Translations under genes and position numbers: made by a program
Notes under the pieces: model-generated
The model's input: the letters and a program-made list of their open reading frames with translations, nothing else
The model's database searches: none
What the model was told of the DNA's origin: nothing
Shown: positions 1 to 6,768 of the stretch, in pieces
Numbering within the stretch: position 1 is the first letter of the stretch
How the letters are laid out: every line of letters begins with the position of its first letter
IMG/VR virus record: IMGVR_UViG_3300029265_000290
Span: 1 to 48,515 of that record
Length of the DNA: 48,515 bases
Reading direction: 5' to 3' (one strand)
From: a virus

Positions 1-35
1 ATACTTTAAATAATTATGCATTCAATTAAATTTTG

Positions 36-43
36 TAACTTTG
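36..43 (+). promoter_or_regulatory. Bacteroidota-type -7 promoter element (TAACTTTG)
   Basis: TAACTTTG lies 19 bases before the first start codon and matches the Bacteroidota sigma consensus TAnnTTTG. It belongs to a set of eight intergenic copies of TAnCTTTG in this window, all on the plus strand. No clear -33 TTG/TTTG box is seen at the usual spacing. It probably starts the transcript of the small basic gene cluster. Confidence 0.6.
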
Positions 44-62
44 CTACAAAGATATATTATTT

Positions 63-371
63 ATGCCAACAGACGCAGAAAAAAAGAAAGCAGCCGAAGC
101 AGCCGCAGCAAAGAAAAGAAAAATAGCAGCAGATAAAGCAGCCTTAGAAAAAAAGGCAGCAGCTAAAAAAGCACTATTAGAAAAGCTTAAGAAAAGTAAT
201 GTAGATTTAAACGACCCTAAGTTTGTAGCTAAGAAAGTAACAAAAAATAAACCAAAAGACAAAGGACCACGAAAGGTTTCAAGTTCAACGCAATTAAACT
301 TTGGAGGTACAAGACTTGGTTCGGTAACAAAACTGAATAGAAAAAAAGGTCGTAAATCATATAGAGCATAA
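63..371 (+). CDS. Lys/Ala-rich basic protein, histone-H1-like composition
   Basis: A 102-residue protein of unknown function. Residues 1-45 are almost entirely Lys, Ala, Glu and Leu in short blocks (AEKKKAAEAAAAKKRK, ALEKKAAAKKALLEKLKK) and look like one long charged helix, similar in composition to histone H1 tails or AlgP-like proteins. The second half is basic and ends in KKGRKSYRA. No enzyme motif is visible. It opens the small-gene cluster behind a Bacteroidota-type promoter, and its stop codon overlaps the next start by one base (TAATG), so the two are probably translationally coupled. Binding to DNA or RNA, or packaging in the virion, is inference from composition only. Confidence 0.7.
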   Translation: MPTDAEKKKAAEAAAAKKRKIAADKAALEKKAAAKKALLEKLKKSNVDLNDPKFVAKKVTKNKPKDKGPRKVSSSTQLNFGGTRLGSVTKLNRKKGRKSYRA

Positions 372-496
372 TGGCAAAGACAGTAAGTTGGATGTACGGA
401 GGCAAGAGGTATAGTGGAACTTTTATAAGGGAGACTAAGACTCACACATATGCTAGAACAACAAATGGTAAAATTAAAACTATAAAGAAAAAATAA
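371..496 (+). CDS. Small basic hypothetical protein (41 aa)
   Basis: A 41-residue ORF starting in the TAATG overlap with the preceding gene. The sequence begins MAKTVSWMYGGKRYSGTFIR and ends in a Lys-rich tail (KIKTIKKK). It has no membrane segment or recognisable motif, and function is unknown. The one-base coupling to its neighbour, the absence of other ORFs here and the same basic character as the surrounding genes support it as real. Confidence 0.55.
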   Translation: MAKTVSWMYGGKRYSGTFIRETKTHTYARTTNGKIKTIKKK

Positions 497-497
497 T

Positions 498-623
498 ATG
501 CAATCAAAACCAAAACCGTATTTCACGGCAGCAAGTAAAGTAATGAAAGGGAAGCCTGAGAAGTATGGACTTCCATCTAATAAACAAATAGCAAATAGCG
601 TTTACGCTAAGTGTGGTAAATAA
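498..623 (+). CDS. Small basic hypothetical protein (41 aa)
   Basis: A 41-residue ORF starting one base after the previous stop. It begins MQSKPKPYFTAASKVMKG and contains YGLPSNKQIANSVYAKCGK. This pattern (basic, with a 'xxPxxxxIAxxVYAK' tail) feels like the short conserved proteins in virion operons of environmental phages, but no function can be given. Start and stop pack exactly between its neighbours, which supports the call. Confidence 0.5.
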   Translation: MQSKPKPYFTAASKVMKGKPEKYGLPSNKQIANSVYAKCGK

Positions 624-629
624 ATAGAT

Positions 630-941
630 ATGGCAGATTGTTCAAAATTAAAAGGTGACGCAAAGAAAGCTTGTATTACGCTACAAGCTGACAAACTTGC
701 AAAGAAGTTGAAGGCTGCTAAGTATGCAAAGATTAAGGCTGACGCAGCATCTAAACTTGAGGCGGCAAAGATTGAAGCTAAGAAAGCAGGGAAATTTGTT
801 GGAACAGAAGTTAAGCAGGCAGTAGGTTTTGTTAAAGGTATTTTTAAAAAGAAAAAACAAGACCCTAATAAAGAAACTCCTAGTCAAAGAAGAAAGAGAC
901 GAAGAACAAATAAAAGGAATAAACGAAAAATAGGAATGTAA
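630..941 (+). CDS. Lys-rich basic protein with arginine-rich tail
   Basis: A 103-residue unknown protein. Residues 1-60 form a Lys/Ala-rich helix-prone region with two cysteines near the N-terminus (MADCSKLKGDAKKAC). A short hydrophobic patch around residues 65-73 (QAVGFVKGIF) follows. The last 30 residues are extremely basic (QRRKRRRTNKRNKRK). Composition suggests nucleic-acid binding or an unstructured basic tail; no catalytic motif is seen. It sits in the same direction and spacing as the other small genes and resembles the first gene of the cluster in its K/A-rich first half. Confidence 0.65.
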   Translation: MADCSKLKGDAKKACITLQADKLAKKLKAAKYAKIKADAASKLEAAKIEAKKAGKFVGTEVKQAVGFVKGIFKKKKQDPNKETPSQRRKRRRTNKRNKRKIGM

Positions 942-942
942 T

Positions 943-1011
943 ATGAAGCTAAAGAAAAAAAAGGTTTTAAGAAAACCAAAACCAAAACCCAAACCAAAAC
1001 GAACATACTAA
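943..1011 (+). CDS. Very short Lys/Pro peptide (22 aa)
   Basis: A 22-residue ORF, MKLKKKKVLRKPKPKPKPKR plus TY. It contains four KP dipeptide repeats and no acidic residue. It starts one base after the previous stop and its own stop overlaps the next ATG by one base (TAATG). It is too short to judge by length alone. The unbroken stop/start packing is the only support, so it could instead be spacer with incidental coding potential. Confidence 0.35.
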   Translation: MKLKKKKVLRKPKPKPKPKRTY

Positions 1012-1139
1012 TGGCAAAATTTAAAGTACATAATATGTACAGTAAAACGGGATTAAAGAAAGTAGCTAAAACTATGAAGGACCATTTAAGCTTAAAGGCT
1101 AAAGGTTTTTCACATACAATGCCTAAGAAGAAAAAGTAA
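1011..1139 (+). CDS. Small basic hypothetical protein (42 aa)
   Basis: A 42-residue ORF beginning MAKFKVHNMYSKTGLKKVAK and ending HTMPKKKK. Both ends use the one-base TAATG overlap, coupling it to the 22-residue ORF upstream and the 84-residue gene downstream. It is strongly basic with no membrane segment. Function is unknown. Confidence 0.5.
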   Translation: MAKFKVHNMYSKTGLKKVAKTMKDHLSLKAKGFSHTMPKKKK

Positions 1140-1393
1140 TGGCAAAACCACGCAAGGGCAAAGCTAAGGTTAAAGTCACCTCAACAGGTAAAAGAGTTAG
1201 CTACGGTCAAGCAGGTAAGGCTAAGAAAGGTGGACCTAGAGTAAAGCCGGGTACATCTAAGGGAGATAGTTACTGTGCTAGAAGCTTAGGTATTAAGAAA
1301 AGACTATCTAAGAAAAAACAGAACGACCCAAACACCCCTAACAACTTATCTCGTAAGAGATGGAAATGTTCAGGAGCCAAGTCAAAAAAATAA
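1139..1393 (+). CDS. Conserved-looking small basic phage protein (84 aa)
   Basis: An 84-residue basic protein. The first 50 residues are Lys/Gly-rich. The second half carries a distinctive motif, GDSYCARSLGIKK, then DPNTPNNLSRKRWKC, with two cysteines. I recognise this combination (SYCARS... NxLSRKxWKC) as recurrent in small proteins of environmental phage genomes, though without an assigned function. The paired Cys and basic residues could support nucleic-acid or metal binding, but that is inference. It is the last gene of the first small-gene transcript; a new promoter element follows. Confidence 0.7.
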   Translation: MAKPRKGKAKVKVTSTGKRVSYGQAGKAKKGGPRVKPGTSKGDSYCARSLGIKKRLSKKKQNDPNTPNNLSRKRWKCSGAKSKK

Positions 1394-1407
1394 ATTAAAA
1401 ATTTTAC

Positions 1408-1415
1408 TATCTTTG
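1408..1415 (+). promoter_or_regulatory. Bacteroidota-type -7 promoter element (TATCTTTG)
   Basis: TATCTTTG followed by TAGAACA lies in the 44-base gap before the gene at 1438. The same 15-base string TATCTTTGTAGAACA recurs at 3695-3709, which marks this as a phage-conserved promoter core. No convincing -33 box is visible upstream. Confidence 0.6.
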
Positions 1416-1437
1416 TAGAACAATAAAAAAATATATT

Positions 1438-1626
1438 ATGGCACACCAAGGATACAACTCTAGATTAAATGAATCTCTAGGAGCAAGAAACGGAAAAACA
1501 GGACAATCATTAAAGTCTCGTAGAAACGAGTCAGAAGGAATGTCTAAGTCAATGGGTAAAAGAAAGTACTCAGCAGATAAGTCAATGCCTTATCACCACA
1601 ACAACTTAAAGGTTCACAAACATTAG
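1438..1626 (+). CDS. Small basic hypothetical protein (62 aa)
   Basis: A 62-residue protein, MAHQGYNSRLNESLGARNGK at the start and HHNNLKVHKH at the end. It is hydrophilic and rich in Ser, Arg, Lys and His. The N-terminal pattern 'GxNxRLxExLGxRxG' and the repeated 'RRNES.GMSKS' resemble short conserved proteins found near phage structural genes, with no known role. It is the first gene after the promoter at 1408, and the next start follows its stop directly. Confidence 0.6.
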   Translation: MAHQGYNSRLNESLGARNGKTGQSLKSRRNESEGMSKSMGKRKYSADKSMPYHHNNLKVHKH

Positions 1627-1776
1627 ATGAGTAAGTTCAAAAGATTAGTTAGTAAGCTTATGGCTGATGGTAAGTCTGAGACGGCTGCTAAAAAGATTGC
1701 TTACACTATTGGTGCAAATAAATATGGTAAAAGAGGTATGGCAGCTAAAGCTGCAGCCGGAAGAAGAAACGCATAA
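1627..1776 (+). CDS. Small basic protein (49 aa)
   Basis: A 49-residue ORF starting on the base after the previous stop. It begins MSKFKRLVSKLMADGKSE, continues AAKKIAYTIGANKYGKRG and ends in an Ala/Arg tail (AAKAAAGRRNA). The pattern 'L...GKS...A.KIA' is reminiscent of very short helical phage proteins. No function can be assigned. It overlaps the next start by one base (TAATG). Confidence 0.5.
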   Translation: MSKFKRLVSKLMADGKSETAAKKIAYTIGANKYGKRGMAAKAAAGRRNA

Positions 1777-1928
1777 TGGGAAAAGGATTTGTTTGGTTAG
1801 GAAATAAAATAATAGCACTTAACTGTGTTGTGGTATGTAAATGGAATAAATTAATGTTAGCTTTGATGTTAGCTTTAACTATTACCACTAAAGAATGCCC
1901 AAGTAAAATATGTACTTGTAAAAAATAA
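1776..1928 (+). CDS. Small putative membrane protein with C-terminal cysteines (50 aa)
   Basis: A 50-residue ORF, coupled by TAATG to the gene before. It has a hydrophobic stretch IIALNCVVV followed after CKWNK by LMLALMLALTI, consistent with one or two short membrane helices, and a Cys-rich end (CPSKICTC). It differs from its basic, soluble neighbours. It lies about 800 bases before the lysis block, so a role at the membrane during lysis is possible but unsupported. Confidence 0.45.
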   Translation: MGKGFVWLGNKIIALNCVVVCKWNKLMLALMLALTITTKECPSKICTCKK

Positions 1929-1931
1929 ATA

Positions 1932-2087
1932 ATGGAATCAACAGGACTCGGAGACACAATTGAAAAAATTACAACTGCTACAGGAATTAAAAGAGTTGTT
2001 GAAGCAGTAGCGTCCGTTACAGGAAAACCCTGTGGTTGTTCAAAGCGAAAAGAAAAATTAAACGAGGTATTCCCTTATACAAAATAA
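1932..2087 (+). CDS. Conserved-looking small protein with CxC motif (51 aa)
   Basis: A 51-residue protein beginning MESTGLGDTIEKITTATGIK and carrying KPCGCSKRKEKLNEVFPY. The pattern 'GLGDTIEK.T.ATGIK ... CGC.KRKEKLN..FPY' is one I recognise as recurring in marine phage genomes, with unknown function. The CGC with flanking basic residues suggests metal or nucleic-acid contact (inference). It is the last of the small genes before the first larger structural protein. Confidence 0.6.
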   Translation: MESTGLGDTIEKITTATGIKRVVEAVASVTGKPCGCSKRKEKLNEVFPYTK

Positions 2088-2093
2088 AAAATT

Positions 2094-2588
2094 ATGAGTT
2101 ATATTAAAACACAAGGAATGTTAGCACAGGAGATTTATACCTCCGATGATAGCAATATTCCATATCCTGTAATCACGGCTTCAGGAACTGCTGACGCACA
2201 AGTAAATAATGAACTTCTAGATTCTACTGCAGATTTTAAAGCAGAAGCAACTATAGTATATGCAGGAGATATTGTATATAACACTACTAACGGAACAAGT
2301 GCAACAGTACTATCTGTAAGTAGCGGTCAGGTTTTATTATTGAATGCTAATATATTTCCTGTAGGAAGCGAAAACTATGTAATATATTCTGCTTCATCTG
2401 TATTAAACTTACAAGATGCAAACAATGGTTGTGTCTTATATATAGGAGCAACAGGAGATTTAAAAGTAGATACCATTGGAGGAAGTACAGTTACATTCGA
2501 TTCAGTACCTATAGGATTCTTTCCGGTACAAGTTAAGAAGGTATACAAAACGCTCACTACTGCAGCAAACATTATAGCAATTTGGTAA
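2094..2588 (+). CDS. Putative tail/spike-base structural protein
   Basis: A 164-residue beta-rich protein of two parts. Residues 30-100 hold a small beta domain ending in GDIVYNTTNGTSATVLSV and NYVIYSAS. The same type of domain recurs in the connector at 19788 and loosely in the major capsid protein. Residues 105-164 (GCVLYIGATGDLKVDTIGG, then a tail ending NIIAIW) resemble the fold of spike-base proteins such as RCAP_rcc01079, which place small trimeric bases for receptor spikes. The lysis block follows directly. Virion location is inferred from composition; family assignment is from memory of the C-terminal pattern. Confidence 0.55.
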   Translation: MSYIKTQGMLAQEIYTSDDSNIPYPVITASGTADAQVNNELLDSTADFKAEATIVYAGDIVYNTTNGTSATVLSVSSGQVLLLNANIFPVGSENYVIYSASSVLNLQDANNGCVLYIGATGDLKVDTIGGSTVTFDSVPIGFFPVQVKKVYKTLTTAANIIAIW

Positions 2589-2630
2589 TATGAAAAAACA
2601 TACATTAACTATTGGAATAACAATACGAAT

Positions 2631-2708
2631 ATGAAAGAGTATTATACACAGACTAACACATCGGGGACAGACCTAGGAATAGTTTATCACTTAAACCCTA
2701 ATGCGTAA
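2631..2708 (+). CDS. Possible very short ORF (25 aa)
   Basis: A 25-residue ORF, MKEYYTQTNTSGTDLGIVYH with a short tail LNPNA. It starts in an ATGA overlap with an even shorter reading frame (2590-2634, 14 codons) and overlaps the next membrane-protein start by eight bases. The region 2589-2700 has no other candidate gene. It could be real because phage DNA is rarely left empty, but only packing supports it. Confidence 0.3.
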   Translation: MKEYYTQTNTSGTDLGIVYHLNPNA

Positions 2709-2874
2709 TTGGATGACAGATTTAAAATTGTACTTGCTTAACGTGAGTACGCTAGCGATTTCCTTTACGCAGGTAGATATGATTCTAAAGGTTATACTTT
2801 TATTGGTCAGTATTGGATACACCATTCATAAATGGATACTACTTCGTAAGAAATCAAATGAAAAAAATAAATAA
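2701..2874 (+). CDS. Putative small holin / lysis membrane protein
   Basis: A 57-residue membrane protein starting MRNWMTDLKLYLLNVSTLAI. It has two hydrophobic stretches (about residues 9-23 and 28-41, VDMILKVILLLVSIGY) and a strongly charged C-terminus (RKKSNEKNK). Small size, two likely membrane helices, a charged tail and the amidase start inside its last 17 bases fit a class II holin, which would make pores in the inner membrane to release or trigger the endolysin. A second holin-type gene follows the amidase, so which of the two sets lysis timing is unclear. Confidence 0.55.
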   Translation: MRNWMTDLKLYLLNVSTLAISFTQVDMILKVILLLVSIGYTIHKWILLRKKSNEKNK

Positions 2875-3298
2875 ATTTATTGTTCATTCATCAGCTACTA
2901 GAGAGAATCAACCTATTTCTTTTGAAACAATAAAAAGTTGGCACGTTGATGAACGTGGTTGGAAAGATATTGGATACCATTATATAGTACACTTAGACGG
3001 AAGAATAAGTAAAGGCAGAAAAGATTCTGCACAAGGTGCTCATACTTCAGGGCACAATCACGATAGTTTAGGCATTTGTTATGTAGGTGGTGTTGAGTCT
3101 GACGGCAAAACTCCTAAAGACACAAGGACTTGTGCACAAATTGAAACCCTAGAATGCTTACTTCATACTTTAAAACAAATACATACTGACGCAGTAGTGC
3201 ATAGTCATAATGATTTTTCAGAAAAAGCTTGTCCTAGTTTTGATGCGACAGGTGAATATAAACATATAAGCGAACATAACTATGAAGAAAATTGTTGA
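2858..3298 (+). CDS. N-acetylmuramoyl-L-alanine amidase (T7-lysozyme-like endolysin)
   Basis: A 146-residue protein that cuts the amide bond between MurNAc and L-Ala in peptidoglycan at lysis. It is close in size to T7 lysozyme (151 residues). Visible signature: H10 in FIVHSS, catalytic Tyr40 in GWKDIGYHYIVHLDG, H117 in HSHNDF and K123-A-C125 in EKACPSF. These match T7 zinc ligands His17, His122 and Cys130 plus Tyr46 and Lys128, with the same H-to-C spacing of eight. I chose the start at 2858 because an upstream in-frame start at 2813 adds residues lying wholly inside the holin gene and outside the amidase fold. No signal peptide is present, so export depends on a holin. T7 lysozyme also inhibits T7 RNA polymerase; nothing here shows that function. 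Confidence 0.88.
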   Translation: MKKINKFIVHSSATRENQPISFETIKSWHVDERGWKDIGYHYIVHLDGRISKGRKDSAQGAHTSGHNHDSLGICYVGGVESDGKTPKDTRTCAQIETLECLLHTLKQIHTDAVVHSHNDFSEKACPSFDATGEYKHISEHNYEENC

Positions 3299-3677
3299 TT
3301 GGTTTGGAGGAAGTGTAGTAAAAGAATTACTAGAAGGATTAGATAATCTATTTACTTCCAAAGAAGAGAAGATACACGCACAGAATGTAATCAAACAAAT
3401 TCTAATTCAGAAACAATTAGAGTTACAAAAGATGCAAACTGATATTATTATAACAGAAGCAAAGGGAAATTGGTTGCAAAGAAGTTGGAGACCAATACTT
3501 ATGATGGCTTTTGGGTTTATTGTAATTTATGTAAAATTTATAGCACCTGTATTTACTTTACCTATCCCTGATTTAGAACTTGAGTTTTGGGAATTACTAA
3601 AAATAGGTATTGGAGGTTATGTAGTTGGTAGAAGTGCAGAGAAAATAGCAAAGAACATTACTATTAACAAAAAATAA
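3282..3677 (+). CDS. Holin of the 3TM / gene-transfer-agent type
   Basis: A 131-residue protein. Residues 1-60 are a charged, coiled-coil-prone region (LFTSKEEKIHAQNVIKQI). Then comes the motif EAKGNWLQRSWRPILMM, a hydrophobic helix (MAFGFIVIYVKFIAPVF), and a second one around FWELLKIGIGGYVVGRSAEK. The 'WLQRSWRP..M' plus 'GGYVVGRSAEK' combination is typical of the three-TM holins of the GTA_holin_3TM type (PF11351), which let endolysin cross the inner membrane. Its start overlaps the amidase end by 17 bases. It ends the lysis transcript; a promoter follows. Confidence 0.72.
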   Translation: MKKIVDWFGGSVVKELLEGLDNLFTSKEEKIHAQNVIKQILIQKQLELQKMQTDIIITEAKGNWLQRSWRPILMMAFGFIVIYVKFIAPVFTLPIPDLELEFWELLKIGIGGYVVGRSAEKIAKNITINKK

Positions 3678-3694
3678 TCGTCATTTTTTTTATC

Positions 3695-3702
3695 TATCTT
3701 TG
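3695..3702 (+). promoter_or_regulatory. Bacteroidota-type -7 promoter element (TATCTTTG)
   Basis: TATCTTTGTAGAACA here is identical over 15 bases to 1408-1422. It sits in the 50-base gap between the holin and the first fibre gene and probably drives the tail-fibre block. A run of eight T lies just upstream at 3684-3691 without a clear stem, so no terminator is called. Confidence 0.6.
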
Positions 3703-3727
3703 TAGAACAGAAAAACGTAGATTATAA

Positions 3728-4468
3728 ATGGCAAGAATAAGTACATACCCAATAGATACTAATCTAAGCGGTGGGGATAAATGGATAGGAACTGATGTAG
3801 CTAATCAAAATGCGACAAAAAACTTTTCATTAGAATCGGTTGCTGAATGGATTAATGTAAATGCGACAATTGACGCACAAACCTTACGATATGTCTATCA
3901 ATCAGAAGCAACAGACGCAAACAGACTAAAAGGTTCTATATCTCTTCCTACTAATGTAGCCGGAGATGTTTCTTTTAGTACGATAACTAATTTTATTATT
4001 AGTTCGTACTCTTTAAAGTACACAAGTCAACCACCACCTACTGATATATCAGGATTTTTTACAACTCCTCTAATAAGTTCTTTTGTATTGATTACCAATA
4101 CTAAGGATATAAGCAATTATGGAATTTTTAAGTGGGATTCTGCAGCTACTAACCCCAATAAGGCTGACTTTTGGGATATAGGACTAACATTACAGGCATC
4201 ATCCGGAGACTTTAAAAGTAGTAAAGATTATTTATTATCTTTGCTAACATATGACCCATCAGCAGGTGGAGGAGATAAGAACTTTGTTTTTACTCAAGCA
4301 GCACCTTCTGCAACGTGGACTATAACTCACAACTTAGATAAATTTCCATCGGTTAGTGTAGTTAATTCAGCGTTGGAAGTTGTATACGGAAATATAGAGT
4401 ATAATAATATTAATCAATTAACAATAACATTTAGTGCTCCCTTTGCAGGTCAAGCATTTCTAAATTAA
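3728..4468 (+). CDS. Tail fibre protein with 'MARISTY' adaptor N-terminus
   Basis: A 246-residue beta-rich protein. Residues 1-40 (MARISTYPIDTNLSGGDKWI, then GTD and a TKNF stretch) match the N-terminus of the protein at 9622, suggesting a shared virion-attachment module. The C-terminal 60 residues carry WTITHNLDKFPSVSVV and FSAPFAGQAFLN. This domain type is common at the ends of T4-like and marine phage fibres ('W.I.HNL...P.V.V'), and a similar WTITHN unit ends the next gene. It probably takes part in host recognition or fibre assembly. It is the first gene of the block; receptor specificity cannot be inferred. Confidence 0.65.
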   Translation: MARISTYPIDTNLSGGDKWIGTDVANQNATKNFSLESVAEWINVNATIDAQTLRYVYQSEATDANRLKGSISLPTNVAGDVSFSTITNFIISSYSLKYTSQPPPTDISGFFTTPLISSFVLITNTKDISNYGIFKWDSAATNPNKADFWDIGLTLQASSGDFKSSKDYLLSLLTYDPSAGGGDKNFVFTQAAPSATWTITHNLDKFPSVSVVNSALEVVYGNIEYNNINQLTITFSAPFAGQAFLN

Positions 4469-4486
4469 AACTAAAACAAAAAAACT

Positions 4487-6739
4487 ATGGCAATTAAGTA
4501 TTTAGATTCGTTAGACATATCGGGAACTGAGATTCAGAATGTACGAGCACAGAGTATTACGAGTAATCCAACTCCATTAGGAGAAGGACAATTTTTCTTT
4601 GACTCAACGTTAAAGGTAATTAAGTACTATGATGGTACAAATTGGATAACACTAGACGGAAGTGGGGATATCTCAAAAGTTACTGCAGGTAGCGGTCTTT
4701 CAGGTGGAGGAACATCAGGTGATGTTACAGTTTCTGTAGATTATGCAGGAGCAGATAACATTATTCTTGAAGCACAAGACTTATCAGCCTCAGCAATTGG
4801 ACTAACTAATAAAATTATGTTTTCTGACGGAAGCAATGATGTTAGTTTTGCAAATGTTAGTGATTTACCTTTTAGTAATAAGTTAGGTACAGTAACTTCA
4901 GTAAGTCAAACTCACGGAGGTAATGCATTTACAGTAGGAGGCTCACCTGTAACAAGTTCAGGAACTCTTGCTATTACAATGGCAGGTACTGCAGCACAAT
5001 ATATAAATGGATTAGGTAATTTAATTACTTTCCCGGCTGATGCAGGTGGAACAGTAACATCTGTTGCTACAACTAATGGAACATTTGTAAATGTAACCGG
5101 TGGAACAATAACATCTTCAGGTACAATTACAGGAGATTTATCAGCAACAGGAACTCCAAGTAGTTCTACATATTTAAGAGGTGATAATACTTGGGCAACA
5201 GTTCCGGGCGGTTATACTTCTTTCTCATTAAAGGCAGACACAGGAACCGCTAATGATATCTTAGATGGAGACACAGTTGATATTAGTGGTGGAACAGGAA
5301 TATCTACAGTAATTGCAAGTGCAGGTGCTACTTCTACAGTAGAGGTAAAACTAGATAACACAAGTGTTACTGCAGCAGCATACACAAGTGCTAACATTAC
5401 AGTAGATGCACAAGGACGTATTACTGCAGCATCATCCGGTGGTTCAGGAACAATGACGAGTTTTGAGGTAGCAGGGGAATCAGGTCCGACACAAACTATA
5501 ACAAACGGAAATACTTTAAGTATCAAAGGTGGTACTGCATTAACTTCTGTAGCAAGTGCTACGGATATTATAACAGTTAATCACGATAACTTTGGAACGG
5601 CAGCTACATCAGCTTACCCATCTTCAATTACAACAAATGCTCAAGGTCACGTTACTGCAGTAACTGCAGGTAGTGCACCGGGAACAATGAGTAACTTCTC
5701 AGTATCAGGAGATGGTGGTACAACACAATCTATTACACAAGGTGATACTCTTTCATTTTCAGGTGGTGTAGGTATTGTAACTACGGCAACTGCTACGGAT
5801 AATGTAACTATTAGAACTGACTTAAACGAATTACCATCGTTAGCAGCAATAGGATTTGATAATGATATTGTATTCTTACAAGACCAATCTGACCAAGGTA
5901 AGGTTGCAATGAGTAGTGTGCCTTTAACTTTATGGGGTGCACCTCAAGCAAGTTTAAGTATTGGTACACAAAAACTTATTAATGTAGTTGACCCAACGGC
6001 AGCACAAGATGGAGCAACTAAAAATTATGTAGATACAACATTCGCAGGTTCAGGAGCATTAATCTTTCAAGGAGGATATGCAGCAAATACTGCAGCACCA
6101 TCAGGAGCAGGAGTATTAAAAGGATTTACTTATGTAGTAACAGTAGCAGGTACAGGAGTTCCTGCAAATTATTGGTCTCCAACACTAGAGGTTGGTGATT
6201 TAATTATCGCTAATCAAAACGCTCCAACTAATGCATCACAATGGACAGAGGTTAACAAGAACATTGACGTTGCAACTGCAACAGTACAAGGTATTGCTAA
6301 TTTCCCAACGGCAGGTGGACTATCAGTAGCGGCAGGAGCCGTAAGTATGGCAACTACAGGACCCGGAGCAGGTAGTGTAGGTTCAGCATCTCAATCTTTA
6401 TCTATCACAACTGATGTTAAAGGTAGAGTTACTGCAAGAACTGCACAATCTATTGCAATCGCAGCAAGTCAAGTAACTAATTTCTGTGCAGAAGTTGAGT
6501 CTTGTGTTGCAGGAGCATCTAGAGAAAAAACAGGAACAATAGGAAGTGCAACGTCTTGGACAATAACACACAATATGGGAACTAGAAACGTTACTGTTGA
6601 TGTATATTCTAATTCAGGTACTTATGCAGATTTAAGAGTTACAGTTACTAGACCAAGTATTAACACTATAACAATTAGTGTTTTTGCTAATCCGGGTGCA
6701 AATGCTCTAAACTATATGATTCAAAAAATTGGAGCATAA
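4487..6739 (+). CDS. Large repeat-rich tail fibre
   Basis: A 750-residue, Gly/Thr/Ser-rich beta protein with several repeat types. GDISKVTAGSGLSGGGTSG near residue 65 matches repeats in the next fibre. TVTSV units occur around residues 135 and 190. Two copies of a 'GTM.SF.V.G..G.TQ.I..G.TLS..GG' module lie around residues 323 and 403. A linker QDGATKNYVDTTF at about 505 is a typical fibre trimerisation/linker motif. The C-terminus has WTITHNMGTRNVTVDVY, like the end of the previous gene. This architecture fits a trimeric receptor-binding fibre. The central repeats could vary by recombination. No chaperone domain or tail-spike enzyme motif is seen. Confidence 0.75.
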   Translation: MAIKYLDSLDISGTEIQNVRAQSITSNPTPLGEGQFFFDSTLKVIKYYDGTNWITLDGSGDISKVTAGSGLSGGGTSGDVTVSVDYAGADNIILEAQDLSASAIGLTNKIMFSDGSNDVSFANVSDLPFSNKLGTVTSVSQTHGGNAFTVGGSPVTSSGTLAITMAGTAAQYINGLGNLITFPADAGGTVTSVATTNGTFVNVTGGTITSSGTITGDLSATGTPSSSTYLRGDNTWATVPGGYTSFSLKADTGTANDILDGDTVDISGGTGISTVIASAGATSTVEVKLDNTSVTAAAYTSANITVDAQGRITAASSGGSGTMTSFEVAGESGPTQTITNGNTLSIKGGTALTSVASATDIITVNHDNFGTAATSAYPSSITTNAQGHVTAVTAGSAPGTMSNFSVSGDGGTTQSITQGDTLSFSGGVGIVTTATATDNVTIRTDLNELPSLAAIGFDNDIVFLQDQSDQGKVAMSSVPLTLWGAPQASLSIGTQKLINVVDPTAAQDGATKNYVDTTFAGSGALIFQGGYAANTAAPSGAGVLKGFTYVVTVAGTGVPANYWSPTLEVGDLIIANQNAPTNASQWTEVNKNIDVATATVQGIANFPTAGGLSVAAGAVSMATTGPGAGSVGSASQSLSITTDVKGRVTARTAQSIAIAASQVTNFCAEVESCVAGASREKTGTIGSATSWTITHNMGTRNVTVDVYSNSGTYADLRVTVTRPSINTITISVFANPGANALNYMIQKIGA

Positions 6740-6768
6740 TTAAAATTGGACAATAATTAAAATAAAAA

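Noticed and set aside
44-526. A 160-codon minus-strand frame over the first small genes.
   Set aside because: Its composition (Phe, Leu, Ser, Ala runs) is the mirror of Lys/Ala-rich coding on the plus strand, and it has no leader or neighbours on that strand.
2590-2634. A 14-codon frame before the 25-residue ORF.
   Set aside because: It is too short, with no recognisable feature; it may only serve as leader.
2813-2857. A longer amidase start at 2813.
   Set aside because: The extra 15 residues do not belong to the amidase fold and lie wholly in the holin gene; the ATG at 2858 gives a length close to T7 lysozyme.
4236-4243. TATCTTTG inside the first fibre gene.
   Set aside because: It is within coding sequence and not near a start codon; a chance match is likely in AT-rich DNA.
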